Shown here piece after piece: positions 46,250 through 55,746 of a DNA stretch of 64,000 nucleotides. The position numbers and the translations under genes are program-made. This DNA is from UMGS75 sp964507405 (GTDB lineage: Bacteria; Bacillota_I; Bacilli_A; ML615J-28; CAG-313). The DNA is taken from positions 127,368 through 191,367 of the forward strand of contig CAZDPJ010000001.1 in assembly GCA_964507405.1 (NCBI GenBank), in the 5' to 3' direction. Each line of letters starts with the position of its first letter. Position 1 is the first letter of the stretch. The notes under the pieces were generated by a model. That model saw only the letters and a list, made by a program, of their open reading frames with translations. It did not search any database and was not told where the DNA came from.

Positions 46250-46429
46250 ATGACAAACAAAGAATTATTATATTTAGAAGATGCTTTAAATCATTTAAAA
46301 CATTTTGACTGTGTATGCGAAGAAGCATCATCTTTTATTACTGATGATGCATTAATTAAATTTACAGATGATGTAAAATCTTATCTTACATCAATTTACA
46401 ACAATTTGTATCAAACATTATCTAAGTAG
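46250..46429 (+). CDS. Small protein paired with the Coat F protein
   Basis: 59 residues (MTNKELLYLEDALNHLKHFD...), with a good ribosome site AAGGAAGG 8 bases before the ATG. All-helical, with a KELLYLEDAL start like short ferritin-like partners that precede CotF genes in Clostridia. It ends 8 bases before the Coat F start, and the pair looks like one transcription unit. Likely a structural or surface-associated partner; function unknown. Confidence 0.75.
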   Translation: MTNKELLYLEDALNHLKHFDCVCEEASSFITDDALIKFTDDVKSYLTSIYNNLYQTLSK

Positions 46430-46437
46430 GTGAATTT

Positions 46438-46683
46438 ATGAATAACAAATATTATATGGAAAATTTATTAACAAGTGCTAAAAGCATGTGTAATTTATTA
46501 GTTAATGGAACAATTGAATCAACAACTCCTTTTGTTAATTCAAGTTTTAATCAGGCATTATTTGAAATGTTAAGTTTACAAAATTCTATTTATAAACAAA
46601 TGGAAAGTATGGGGTGGTATAAAGTAGAAAATGTGCCTATCACCAAAGTAAATCAAACAATAAGTACTGTTATGAACTCATAA
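46438..46683 (+). CDS. Coat F domain protein
   Basis: 81 residues matching the CotF spore-coat domain: LTSAKSMCNLLVNGTIEST...NSSFNQALFEMLSLQNSIYKQMESMGWY, then ENVPITKVNQTIS. In Bacilli such proteins are in the spore coat, but short Coat F proteins also occur outside sporulation. No other sporulation gene is in the window, so a spore role is unproven. Ribosome site TAGGTGAATTT. Confidence 0.88.
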   Translation: MNNKYYMENLLTSAKSMCNLLVNGTIESTTPFVNSSFNQALFEMLSLQNSIYKQMESMGWYKVENVPITKVNQTISTVMNS

Positions 46684-46740
46684 TTTAGTAATATTTTATT
46701 AAAAGAAATAATATAATATGGTGAAAGGATAATTTTTATT

Positions 46741-47208
46741 ATGAAGAAGCATTGGCCTAAATTAGTTGTTTTTGTAATATCTTTATTACTATACTTTTTA
46801 CCATCATTTTTATTTCCCGTTGATACATCGTTTTATAATTCTTTAAATGGGCCTCATTTACCATCATGGTTATTTGTGGTTATGTGGATAATAATATATA
46901 TAACAATGTCAATTTTTGATGTATACTATATCTTTTATCCTAAAAATAAAAGAAATATGGAAACTAAAAGAATATTAATTTTCTTAGTTATTAATTATTT
47001 TTTACAAGCATTATATACACCAGTATTTTTTAAACTACACAATTTATTTTTCTCTTATATTTTAGTACTATTTACTTTTATTACTATTTTAATTATTGCT
47101 TTAGAATCTTTATTAGTAAATAAAAAAATTACTCTTTTAACTCTCCCTTATATTATTTGGAGTGCACTAGCAAGTGTGGTTTCAATTCTAATCTATCTCC
47201 ATAATTAA
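46741..47208 (+). CDS. TspO/MBR family membrane protein
   Basis: 155 residues, five membrane helices. Family features: GPHLPSWLFVVMWIIIYITMS (about residues 39-59), NYFLQALYTPVFF and the final PYIIWSALASVVSILIYLHN. Members bind porphyrins or sterol-like ligands; the physiological ligand here is unknown. Preceded by GGTGAAAGGA. Confidence 0.85.
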   Translation: MKKHWPKLVVFVISLLLYFLPSFLFPVDTSFYNSLNGPHLPSWLFVVMWIIIYITMSIFDVYYIFYPKNKRNMETKRILIFLVINYFLQALYTPVFFKLHNLFFSYILVLFTFITILIIALESLLVNKKITLLTLPYIIWSALASVVSILIYLHN

Positions 47209-47241
47209 AATAACAAGCAGTTTACTACTTGTTATTTTTTT
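47207..47241. terminator. Bidirectional terminator after tspO
   Basis: AAAATAACAAG/CTTGTTATTTT, 11-bp stem, 10-base loop, T run on both strands, between convergent genes. Confidence 0.8.
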
Positions 47242-47258
47242 AGGAAATAGTTGCTTAA

Positions 47259-48539
47259 CTATTTTACTGTTATATTATTAGAACTAGTATATGTTATATG
47301 TTTGCTATAGAACATTTTTAAGGCATTTAACATATATTCTAAATCTTTAGTTCCTGCTGTTTCATAGGTTGAATGCATAGCAAGTTGAGCAAGACCAATA
47401 TCAACAGACATTACTGAAACACTACTTAATAAGATGCTACCAAGGGTTCCTCCACCTCTTAAATCTGAGCGATTTGTATATACTTGATAAGGTACATTCG
47501 CTTCTTCACATAGTACTTTAAATATACTAGAACTTAAGGCATCAGATGTATAACTTAAATTTGAATTATATTTAATTACTACACCATTATTAAGCTTAAC
47601 ATTATTTGTTGGATCTGATTTTTCTGGATGATTTGGATGAATGGCATGGGCATTATCAGCAGATACAATCATTGAACGATTCATTATTTCAAGAATATTA
47701 TTTTCTAAATTAAGTTCTTTTAATATTTTATTCATTATATCAATTAAGAAAGTTGAGCCAGCAGCATTATTAGACCTTGATCCAACTTCTTCGTGATTAA
47801 AGCCAACCCACATATTAATATTTTCTATATTACTGCTATTTAGAAAAGCAAGAAGAGAAGCAAAATAACATTCTAAATCATCTAAACGAGGTGAAAGAAT
47901 AAATTCATTATTCATCCCCGCAAGGCATCCTTCTTCCTTATTATATAAAAATAAGTCATAATCAATTACATCAACATCACCTAATTCTTGTTTTATTAAA
48001 TCATTAATAGTACTAGAACCCTGACTTAGTAATCCAAGCATATCAACTTGAGGATTTAGGGAATAATTACTATTCATTTCTCGATTTAAGTGAATAGCAA
48101 GATTAGGAATAATTGAAGTTGTTTTAAATGAAACATTCTTTGATACAATATTTCCTTTTTCTTTTACAACAACTCTTCCAGAAATACCAAGTGGGCGGTC
48201 CATCCACGTCGTAAAAATTGGTCCCCCATAAATTTCTGTATTAAACTTAGTGTAATCATTTTGAGTAATAACTCCATTTGGTTTAATTTTTAACATTGGT
48301 GAATCATTATGTGATGCTACGATTTGAAATGAAGCATCTTTTAAACTTGAACCAAGTGTAAAAGCAATTATACTAGATTCATTTTTTACAATAAAGTATT
48401 TTTTTCCTTTTTCTAATTTCCAAGGTTTTACAAAATCTAATTCAACAAAGTTATTATCAAGCAATATCTTTTTTGCCTCTTCTACTGCTTGATATGAAGT
48501 ATGAGCTTTATTAATAAAGGTTAATAATTCTTTTTCCAT
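47259..48539 (-). CDS. M18 family aminopeptidase
   Basis: 426 residues. Metal ligand regions include QIVASHNDSPMLKIKP, a central GFNHEEVGSRSNNAAGST, SADNAHAIHPNHPEK and the C-terminal MHSTYETAGTKDLEYM. These fit the M18 (aspartyl aminopeptidase-like, ApeB) family, cytosolic two-metal enzymes removing N-terminal residues. It starts one base after the M29 gene ends, suggesting joint peptide breakdown. Confidence 0.93.
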   Translation of the reverse strand: MEKELLTFINKAHTSYQAVEEAKKILLDNNFVELDFVKPWKLEKGKKYFIVKNESSIIAFTLGSSLKDASFQIVASHNDSPMLKIKPNGVITQNDYTKFNTEIYGGPIFTTWMDRPLGISGRVVVKEKGNIVSKNVSFKTTSIIPNLAIHLNREMNSNYSLNPQVDMLGLLSQGSSTINDLIKQELGDVDVIDYDLFLYNKEEGCLAGMNNEFILSPRLDDLECYFASLLAFLNSSNIENINMWVGFNHEEVGSRSNNAAGSTFLIDIMNKILKELNLENNILEIMNRSMIVSADNAHAIHPNHPEKSDPTNNVKLNNGVVIKYNSNLSYTSDALSSSIFKVLCEEANVPYQVYTNRSDLRGGGTLGSILLSSVSVMSVDIGLAQLAMHSTYETAGTKDLEYMLNALKMFYSKHITYTSSNNITVK

Positions 48540-48540
48540 A

Positions 48541-49776
48541 TTAAATCACAAAATTACCCTTTCTAAAAATTGCTATTTTTTCTCCAGTTTTTGTAGTACC
48601 TGTTATTTCCATATCACTACTACCAAACATAAAGTCAACATGGATATTAGAAACATTATATCCATATTTTTTTAGTTCTTCTTCTTCCATATTAGTACCA
48701 CCTACAATGTTCATCGAATAAGCATTACCAAGGGCTAAATGGCATGAAGCATTTTCATCAAATAAAGTATTATAGAATAAAACATTTAACTTAGATATTG
48801 GTGAATCATAACTAACTAATGCTACTTCACCTAAACTATTGCTTCCTTCATCCGTTTCAAGAAGGAGTTTTAATGTTTCATATTCTTCTTTAGCTTCAAA
48901 ATCAACTACTTTACCATCTTTAAAAGTTAATTTAAATTCTGGTATTAATTTACCACGTACATTTAGAGGTTTAGTACTTACAACTGTACCATTAATTTTA
49001 TCTTTATGAGGCATTGTAAATGTTTCTTCAGTTGGAATATTAGGAGCGAATAATACACCATTACTAGATAATTCTCCACCACCTGCCCAAATATGATTTT
49101 CAACAAGTTCTATATCGAGATTAGTTCCTAAACTATTTTCAAAATGTAGAGATTTAAAATTGTATTTATTTAATATTTGATTATGTACATCTAAATTATT
49201 GATATGTTTTTTCCAGTTTTCAACAGCACTTGATGATTCATCAACTCTTGATGTATACAAAATTGCTTCTAATAACTTTTCAACAGCATCATTTTCATCT
49301 AAAGAAGGAAATACCTTTTTAGCCCATGTTTTATTAGGATATGCAATTATTGCCCATTGGCTTTTACTTGCCATCATATAGTCACTATAAAACTTAGTTT
49401 TAGGACCTGATGCTTTAGATACCATACTTATAATACTAGGATTTACATCTTTATACATCTCTGGATTAGGTGACGAAATAGAAAGAACACAGGCATTATT
49501 ATCTACAATATATTTTAAACGATCAACGACATAGTCTGGAACTTCTTTTAACTTTTCTTCACTACCATGTAGATAGAATAACTTAGATGAAAAATCATCT
49601 TGCCAATTAACAACTACTTTACTTGAACCAACATGATAGGCATCTTCAACAATATATTCAACAAGTTTGGCTGCCTCAATAGGAGCGTTAATAAATAACA
49701 TTTGATTTTTTTGAACATTAACTCCAACCTCAACAGCAAGCCTAGCATATTCACGTAATAATTTTTCTTTATTCAT
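48541..49776 (-). CDS. M29 family aminopeptidase (AmpS/AmpT type)
   Basis: 411 residues typical of the M29 thermophilic-type aminopeptidases: N-terminal NKEKLLREYARLAVEVGVNVQKNQMLFINAP, central NLDIELVENHIWAGGGELSSNG, and C-terminal LGEVALV, ENASCHLALGNAY and NIHVDFMFGSSDMEI with acidic and histidine ligands. Start ATG after GGAGAATATAT. Located 12 bases after the extended end of the ABC-F gene. Confidence 0.93.
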   Translation of the reverse strand: MNKEKLLREYARLAVEVGVNVQKNQMLFINAPIEAAKLVEYIVEDAYHVGSSKVVVNWQDDFSSKLFYLHGSEEKLKEVPDYVVDRLKYIVDNNACVLSISSPNPEMYKDVNPSIISMVSKASGPKTKFYSDYMMASKSQWAIIAYPNKTWAKKVFPSLDENDAVEKLLEAILYTSRVDESSSAVENWKKHINNLDVHNQILNKYNFKSLHFENSLGTNLDIELVENHIWAGGGELSSNGVLFAPNIPTEETFTMPHKDKINGTVVSTKPLNVRGKLIPEFKLTFKDGKVVDFEAKEEYETLKLLLETDEGSNSLGEVALVSYDSPISKLNVLFYNTLFDENASCHLALGNAYSMNIVGGTNMEEEELKKYGYNVSNIHVDFMFGSSDMEITGTTKTGEKIAIFRKGNFVI

Positions 49777-49788
49777 ATATATTCTCCT

Positions 49789-51566
49789 TTAATTTTTAGA
49801 TTTTTTATATAGTATTATTTTTTGATTAATATCTTCTAAATATTCCCATCTTTTCATTTTCTCTTCTATTTTGTTTTCAACTACTTCTTTTTCCTTATTT
49901 AATTTTATTAAAAGTTCATAGTCAGTATCTACTAAACTAATCTTTTCATTTAGATTATTTAGTTCTATTTCTAAGTTTTCGATTACTTCTTCTATATGGT
50001 CATATTCTTTTTTCTCTTGCGATGTAAATTTTGGTATATCTTTTTTTACTGTTGGTTTTTCTATTTCTTTTTCTTTTTTACAAGAAAACTATTTTGTTCT
50101 AAATATTCAGTAATTGTATTCATATATTCAGTTATTTTTTTATCATTAAAAATAAATAAATGATTACATACTTTATCTAAAAAATAACGATCATGAGAAA
50201 TTACTAACACTGCTCCATTAAATGTTTCTAAATAATCTTCTAATATTTCAATAGTATATATATCTAAATCATTAGTAGGTTCGTCTAAAAGTAAAATGTT
50301 AGGATTAGTAATTAATACTTTTAAAAGACCTAGTCTTCTTTTTTCACCACCAGATAAACGGGATACAGGAAGTTGTTGCATTGTTGGTGTAAAAAAGTAA
50401 TTTTCAAGAAGTTGTGATGCATTTAATTTACCAGTAGGGGTTTCAATATATTCACCATATTCTTTTAAATAATCGATAACCTTGATATTTGAGTCCATTA
50501 TTTTATCACTTTGTTTAAAGTACCCTATACGAATAGTCTCGCCGATTGTAATCTTTCCAAATTCGGCTTCTTTTGACTTCATAATTGAATTAAATAGTGA
50601 AGTCTTGCCACAACCATTATTTCCAACAATACCAACACGATCATATCGATATACATTATAATTAAAGTCATTTAAAAGCGTAACTCCATCAACTTCTAAA
50701 TTGAAGTGCTCAAAGATAATTGTTTTCTTTCCGATTCTTTTATTTAAAGAAGTAAACTCCATTTCTTTGTTTGTATCTTTAATCTTTGTTCTTAATTCTT
50801 TCAATGTTTCTTCATTTTCACTAAATCTTTCAATTCTTTCTCTACTTTTGGTTGAACGAGCTTGAGGACTCATCTTTATCCACTTTTCTTCTTTTTTAAG
50901 AATGGCTGATAACTTTCTTTCATTAGCTTTTAAATATTCTAAACGTTCAGCTTTTAAGCTTAAAAAGCCGGTATAATTAGTATTATATAAATAAACATTA
51001 CCATTTTCAATTTCTAGAATTTCACTAGTTATTCTTTCTAAAAAATAACGATCATGCGTTACTAGAATAAGAGCTTTATTATATTTAACCAAATATTTTT
51101 CAAGCCAAGATATCATTGCAATATCTAAATGATTAGTTGGTTCATCTAAGATAAGCATATCCGTAGAACTTATTAAAACACTAGCAAGTTGAAGTCTTTT
51201 ACGCTCTCCCCCAGATAATGTAGATACCAATTTATCATGATGAATTAAACCAAAACGATTTAAAATACTAGATATTTCATAGTCATTGATGTTTTGACTT
51301 AATCTCTTTGTTTCTTCAAAGATCGAATTATTTTCAAAAAAATTAATATTTTGGGATAAATAACCCATTCTTAAATCATTCTTACGATAAATTACACCAC
51401 TAGAAGGAGATAACTCACCAACAATTAATTTAAGGATGGTACTTTTGCCAGCACCATTTATTCCTATAATTCCAACCTTACTATTATCATTAATGGTAAA
51501 ACTAACATTATTTAATATTTTACGGTCAGTATATGATAATGAAACATCATTAAATGTAATAAGCAT
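49789..51566 (-). CDS. ABC-F ATPase (Uup type) with C-terminal coiled coil in the -1 frame
   Basis: Ribosome-acting ABC-F protein. Frame 0 gives 501 residues: two ATPase domains (GINGAGKST and GNNGCGKTS Walker A; LSGGERKRLQ and LSGGEKRRLG signatures) joined by the linker with QARSTKSRERIERF, typical of Uup. It ends at a TAG (50061). The -1 frame continues without stop to a TAA at 49789 and encodes a charged coiled coil (KKEYDHIEEVIENLEIELNN, EKMKRWEYLEDI) like the Uup C-terminal domain, missing from frame 0. A_AAA_AAG (50073-50079) lies in the right phase for a -1 slip; the fused product has 592 residues. It could also be an indel. Confidence 0.85.
50073..50079 (-). promoter_or_regulatory. 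Slippery heptamer A_AAA_AAG (candidate -1 frameshift site)
   Basis: Codons GTA AAA AAG in frame 0, the same heptamer as in E. coli dnaX. No strong upstream Shine-Dalgarno-like stimulator or downstream hairpin is visible. Confidence 0.55.
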
Positions 51567-51684
51567 ATTTTACCACCACTTTCATTAATATATTATATCA
51601 TAATAATTAAAAAATTACATAAAATATATATTAAAATAGATATATACATTATGTAATAATAATAAAATTAAGTAATGAATTTTA

Positions 51685-51709
51685 AAAAAAAGACCAAATT
51701 AATGGTCTT
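51685..51709 (-). terminator. Intrinsic terminator of the SPFH-AAA operon
   Basis: AAGACCA-TTAAT-TGGTCTT then eight T on the minus strand, directly after the last gene. Confidence 0.85.
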
Positions 51710-51711
51710 AA

Positions 51712-53538
51712 TTATATCTTAGATAATCTTTCATATATATATGTTGATATATTATCAGCTTCATTAAATTCTGTTCTAAATTCACCAATTTCTTTAAATA
51801 ATTCTTTAATTGTAACTTCAAGTCGTGCAGATTCCTTAACCATATTTTCACGATATTTTTTGCGTTTACGTGTATTAAGAACTACTTTAGTAATAATTCC
51901 TTTAACTATTAAATAAGCACCACTAATTAATGCGAAAATAGAAAGAACAATAAATAATATTCCAAGAGCAGCTGTATCTTGTTTAAAAATTAAACCAAGA
52001 ATTAATAAAGCAATAAATGCGGCTGAAAGAATACCACCAAAGACAATACTAATAATCGCACCACTATCTTTAACAGTTGCAAGAAGTCTTTGAAGTTTAT
52101 TTTCAATGAACTTATCTTTTTTATTTAATTCATCATCTAAACTATTAAAATTAGTTGAAGAACTAAAGTCATTAATAGCGTATGTATATTCATTAGGAAT
52201 TAATACTTGATAAGCACTTCGATATAAATCATATCCATGGGTTGTATAGTCTTTTGTTAACGCAAATAGATTCCAATTAGTTAAACTATTTAAGTCTTGG
52301 TTTTTATTAATATAAACTAAATTAATAACTTCATTTACTGTATTTAATTTACCATGGTCATGAGCCATTTTCTTTTTGTGATTTTCTTCAGCAAGTTTTT
52401 TAAAACTACTACTATTGACTCTTTCATCTTCATTTAGGTGTTTTAAAGGCTCCATTGTCGCAATTATTTCTTCATTATAATTAATTTCATCTAAGATTTT
52501 TTGTTCTTCTTCACTTGGAACAGAAATTAATTCATCAATGTATTTAGCAAGATATATATTTTTTTCATTAAGATGAACTTTATTTAAATCTTCTATAAAC
52601 TTAAGTACGTCAGCATTTGCTTTGGCAGCAGATAAGCCAGCAGCCATCGTATTTGCGTTTTTAACATATTGACGAATACTATTATATTTAAAGGTTTCAT
52701 CTTTAGACATCCTAATAAAGTAATTAGTAATTACTTTATTAATATCTTCTTTCTTTACATCACTCATATCTTTATCAAATTCTTTTTTGATATATTCAGA
52801 AAAAATCTTAGATACTTCATCTTTAGCTTTTTCATCATTTATACGAGTTGGAAGACTAGATATTAACATTAAGAAAGTTGAATTATCGGTACCAACTTTT
52901 GCGCATTCTTGGTATTGTCTAAACCAATTGATTGCGGGGATAACACGTTGAAGTTTAAGATTAAATAACATAAAGAAAACAGATGTTAATTTTTTATTTT
53001 TCTCTATAGCAAGACTAATACTTTGTTCTGTTTTTTGTTTATTATCTTCTTTCCAGTACATAATTGCTAACAAACAATATGCTAACCAATAATTAGGTTC
53101 TTGAAGGAATTCTTTTTCAAGTGACTTTCTAATAGTCTCATCTTTTACCATATTAAGGTCAAGATTATCCATAAAGCCACGAACAATTTTACGGACAGTA
53201 GCTTGGTTACGGTAATCAAAGTATAACTTATTAGTAAGCATTCTTATACGTTTATTAGCTGTTTCAACATCTTTAAATATATAATACATTTCTTTTAATT
53301 GAAGTTGAACATTATAAGTTTTCTTTAATTGATTATCAGAGTAATCGATAATATTACGATTATCTTCAAGAGCTGCTCTAGCATTATTAGCTGTTTGAAT
53401 TAAAGTTAAATTACCACTATATGCAGAATTGGCAATGGCATTGATTTCTCCTTCTAATCTTGAGTTTTCAGCCTCTACAACTCTAATTTCACTATTGATT
53501 TGATTTATTTTTGATTGTAACTCACTTATTGAGGACAT
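51712..53538 (-). CDS. Coiled-coil/helical membrane protein, paralogue A
   Basis: 608 residues from the ATG at 53538; a longer frame from 53607 would overlap the ATPase gene by 65 bases. Residues 1-85 are coiled coil. Residues 115-200 hold the module shared with the genes at 55747 and 57424: RKIVRGFMDNLDLNMV, ETIRKSLEKEF, YWLAYCLLAIMYW, and FFMLFNLKLQRV. A helical middle follows, then two membrane helices (about 490-545) and a charged tail, probably cytosolic. No enzyme motif. Last gene of the operon. Confidence 0.7.
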   Translation of the reverse strand: MSSISELQSKINQINSEIRVVEAENSRLEGEINAIANSAYSGNLTLIQTANNARAALEDNRNIIDYSDNQLKKTYNVQLQLKEMYYIFKDVETANKRIRMLTNKLYFDYRNQATVRKIVRGFMDNLDLNMVKDETIRKSLEKEFLQEPNYWLAYCLLAIMYWKEDNKQKTEQSISLAIEKNKKLTSVFFMLFNLKLQRVIPAINWFRQYQECAKVGTDNSTFLMLISSLPTRINDEKAKDEVSKIFSEYIKKEFDKDMSDVKKEDINKVITNYFIRMSKDETFKYNSIRQYVKNANTMAAGLSAAKANADVLKFIEDLNKVHLNEKNIYLAKYIDELISVPSEEEQKILDEINYNEEIIATMEPLKHLNEDERVNSSSFKKLAEENHKKKMAHDHGKLNTVNEVINLVYINKNQDLNSLTNWNLFALTKDYTTHGYDLYRSAYQVLIPNEYTYAINDFSSSTNFNSLDDELNKKDKFIENKLQRLLATVKDSGAIISIVFGGILSAAFIALLILGLIFKQDTAALGILFIVLSIFALISGAYLIVKGIITKVVLNTRKRKKYRENMVKESARLEVTIKELFKEIGEFRTEFNEADNISTYIYERLSKI

Positions 53539-53542
53539 ACAT

Positions 53543-55048
53543 TTATTTCTCACTTTCTGTCGATGCAGGGACAGCTCTTTCATACCCCCACTTACGACAT
53601 TTTTCAATTATTTCAGGATTGCTTTTTGAAATAGGCATTATTTTATTAAATTTTTCTTTTATCATATCAATATTAACATTAGTATCATTACTAATAATAA
53701 TCTTTTGCGTTACTTCCTTTATCGCAGTTTCGATATCAGCATAACTATAGTCATTAGATATTTCAATTAATTGTTGTAGTTCTTCAGTAGTTACTTTATA
53801 ATGTAATGATTTATCTAAATAATATAATACAGTTGATGCTCTTTCTTTTCTGTTTGGAAGATCAACAAAGAATATTTCAGAAAATCTTCCTTTTCTAAAT
53901 AACTCCGGTGGTAAAAGAGAAATATCATTGGCAGTTGCAACTAAGAAAACACGTGACTTAGATTCTTGTAACCAGAACAAAAATTGCGATATAATTCTTT
54001 TACCGGTATCATTGCTTCCTTCTTGAGAAGAAAGGGCCTTTTCAATTTCATCTATCCATAAAATACATGGTGCGATATTATCAATAAACTTTAAGGCATC
54101 CTGCATTTTTCGTTCACTTTCACCTAACCATTTATCATAAATAGTATCAAGATTAAACTTAAATAATGGTAATTGCCACTGACTACTAATCATTTTCGCT
54201 GATAAGGATTTACCACATCCAGGCACCCCCGCAAGCAAGATACCCTTAGGAAATGTTAAATCATATTTAGCAAGTACATCATATGGTGAGAAAAAGATAT
54301 TCTTTTTCTCTTTTAACCATTCTTTTAAATTATCTAAACCTGAAACTTCAATGGCATTATCTACTTCAATATATTCTACATTAGGTATAGTTCCAAATAA
54401 TCTATTTTTTTGTTCTGTTAACTTATGGATATTTTTTTTGAAAAGTCCAGCATTAACCGCAATTTCAGCAGATAATATATTATCAATTTGCATTTCTGAA
54501 AAACCTTTTAAAATACTTGATACATATAAAATATCAGATTTATTCCAATCAACTGGATATCTATTTTTATATTTAGTAATAAAATCAATAACTTGATGTT
54601 CTATTTCTAAATTATCAGGATAATCTAATGTAGTTACTAAACCAACACTAATTAGTCTTGACCATACTGGGTCACCAGTAACTAATATTAAAGTATTTAC
54701 ATTTTCACGTGCAAGATAAATAGTACTTAGTACATCACGGCTAAATATATTATCATTTGATATATGATTAACATCATAAATAGTAAATGTAACATATCTT
54801 TTTTTCTTAAACATTTCAGTTGCATATACGATTGGATCATTATTGATATCTAGACTACTTGATAATCCAGCTGGTTTATATAGTTGTTTAGAATCAGAAT
54901 AAAACTCCATATCAATATTACTTTCCATTGCAATTTCTGTAAGTAATCTTTCAACTCTTTCTCTTTCTGATGTTTGAACAATGATTAATGGAATTCTAGC
55001 TAGTATATAATTTAATATTTCTTTTTTTAATGTTTGAAAATTAGCCAT
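53543..55048 (-). CDS. Ycf46-like AAA+ ATPase
   Basis: 501 residues. The N-terminal half (1-230) is the divergent, inactive domain typical of Ycf46-like proteins (RIPLIIVQTSERERVERLL). The C-terminal AAA+ domain has GLDNLKEWL, Walker A GVPGCGKS (274-281), Walker B ILWIDEIE (329-336) and sensor VATANDISLLPPELFRKGRFSEIFFVDLP with arginine fingers. All hydrolysis residues look intact. Cyanobacterial Ycf46 affects inorganic-carbon use; most bacterial members are uncharacterised. It is the only ATPase of this operon and probably its motor. Confidence 0.88.
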   Translation of the reverse strand: MANFQTLKKEILNYILARIPLIIVQTSERERVERLLTEIAMESNIDMEFYSDSKQLYKPAGLSSSLDINNDPIVYATEMFKKKRYVTFTIYDVNHISNDNIFSRDVLSTIYLARENVNTLILVTGDPVWSRLISVGLVTTLDYPDNLEIEHQVIDFITKYKNRYPVDWNKSDILYVSSILKGFSEMQIDNILSAEIAVNAGLFKKNIHKLTEQKNRLFGTIPNVEYIEVDNAIEVSGLDNLKEWLKEKKNIFFSPYDVLAKYDLTFPKGILLAGVPGCGKSLSAKMISSQWQLPLFKFNLDTIYDKWLGESERKMQDALKFIDNIAPCILWIDEIEKALSSQEGSNDTGKRIISQFLFWLQESKSRVFLVATANDISLLPPELFRKGRFSEIFFVDLPNRKERASTVLYYLDKSLHYKVTTEELQQLIEISNDYSYADIETAIKEVTQKIIISNDTNVNIDMIKEKFNKIMPISKSNPEIIEKCRKWGYERAVPASTESEK

Positions 55049-55057
55049 ATAATACCT

Positions 55058-55540
55058 CTAAAATGAAAACTTGAATTTATTTAATATATAATATATTTCA
55101 AAAGCATATTCATTTTCTATTGTTTGTTCTTTAACCTTATCTAGTAATTGTTTATAAAATAAATCAATGTTTTCTTTTAAAGAATCATTTAATTCTTTTA
55201 TAAAAGATTTATCTAAAAAAACTAATTGATTAAAAAAGGTTAAATATTTGAGATTATTTTTAATTTTAATTGTTTCTCTTGCAATTTGATTAACATCATT
55301 AAATTCTAAGAGAAGATTCACTACTTTTGTATATCTTTTAAACTGATAATTAAGATAGTGATTAATAAAGCAAATTAGTGCTTTTTTAAAATTAATTAAT
55401 GATACTTCTTTATCACCTAAATTTTGTTTAACTATATTATTATATAATTGTTCATTTAAATCATTTGATTCATAATATTTAAATAAATCTAACCAATCAT
55501 GATAATAATATAATTTCTTTGATTCAAAATCAGAATTCAT
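55058..55540 (-). CDS. Small helical protein of the SPFH-AAA operon
   Basis: 160 residues, predicted almost all helical, rich in Phe, Tyr and Lys (FESKKLYYYHDWLDLFKYYE...). No membrane segment or motif. The start ATG overlaps the previous stop (TAATG), and it ends 9 bases before the AAA gene, so it may be an adaptor of the ATPase. No family recognised. Confidence 0.6.
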   Translation of the reverse strand: MNSDFESKKLYYYHDWLDLFKYYESNDLNEQLYNNIVKQNLGDKEVSLINFKKALICFINHYLNYQFKRYTKVVNLLLEFNDVNQIARETIKIKNNLKYLTFFNQLVFLDKSFIKELNDSLKENIDLFYKQLLDKVKEQTIENEYAFEIYYILNKFKFSF

Positions 55541-55734
55541 TATTTAACAAAATTATGAGGTGGTTCAATACTCCATGAAGGAAGTTTTTTATTTAATTCC
55601 TCAATTTTATCACTAGTTAAATCCATATCATTTTCAACATCTGCGAAATTTTCAACTTCAGGTGCTGCAACTTCTTGAGTAGTTGATTCATCTGCTAAAC
55701 CAGTATCGATATCTTTTACATTATTATTTTCCAT
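55540..55734 (-). CDS. Acidic, probably disordered 64-residue protein
   Basis: Residues 1-45 are Asp/Glu-rich and low-complexity (TGLADESTTQEVAAPEVENF). The end is more structured-looking, with a helix KIEELNKKL and the tail LPSWSIEPPHNFVK that could be a docking peptide. It has a good ribosome site (AAGGAGAA) and a TAATG overlap with the following gene, so it is a real gene and not an artefact. Confidence 0.65.
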   Translation of the reverse strand: MENNNVKDIDTGLADESTTQEVAAPEVENFADVENDMDLTSDKIEELNKKLPSWSIEPPHNFVK

Positions 55735-55746
55735 ATTATTTTCTCC

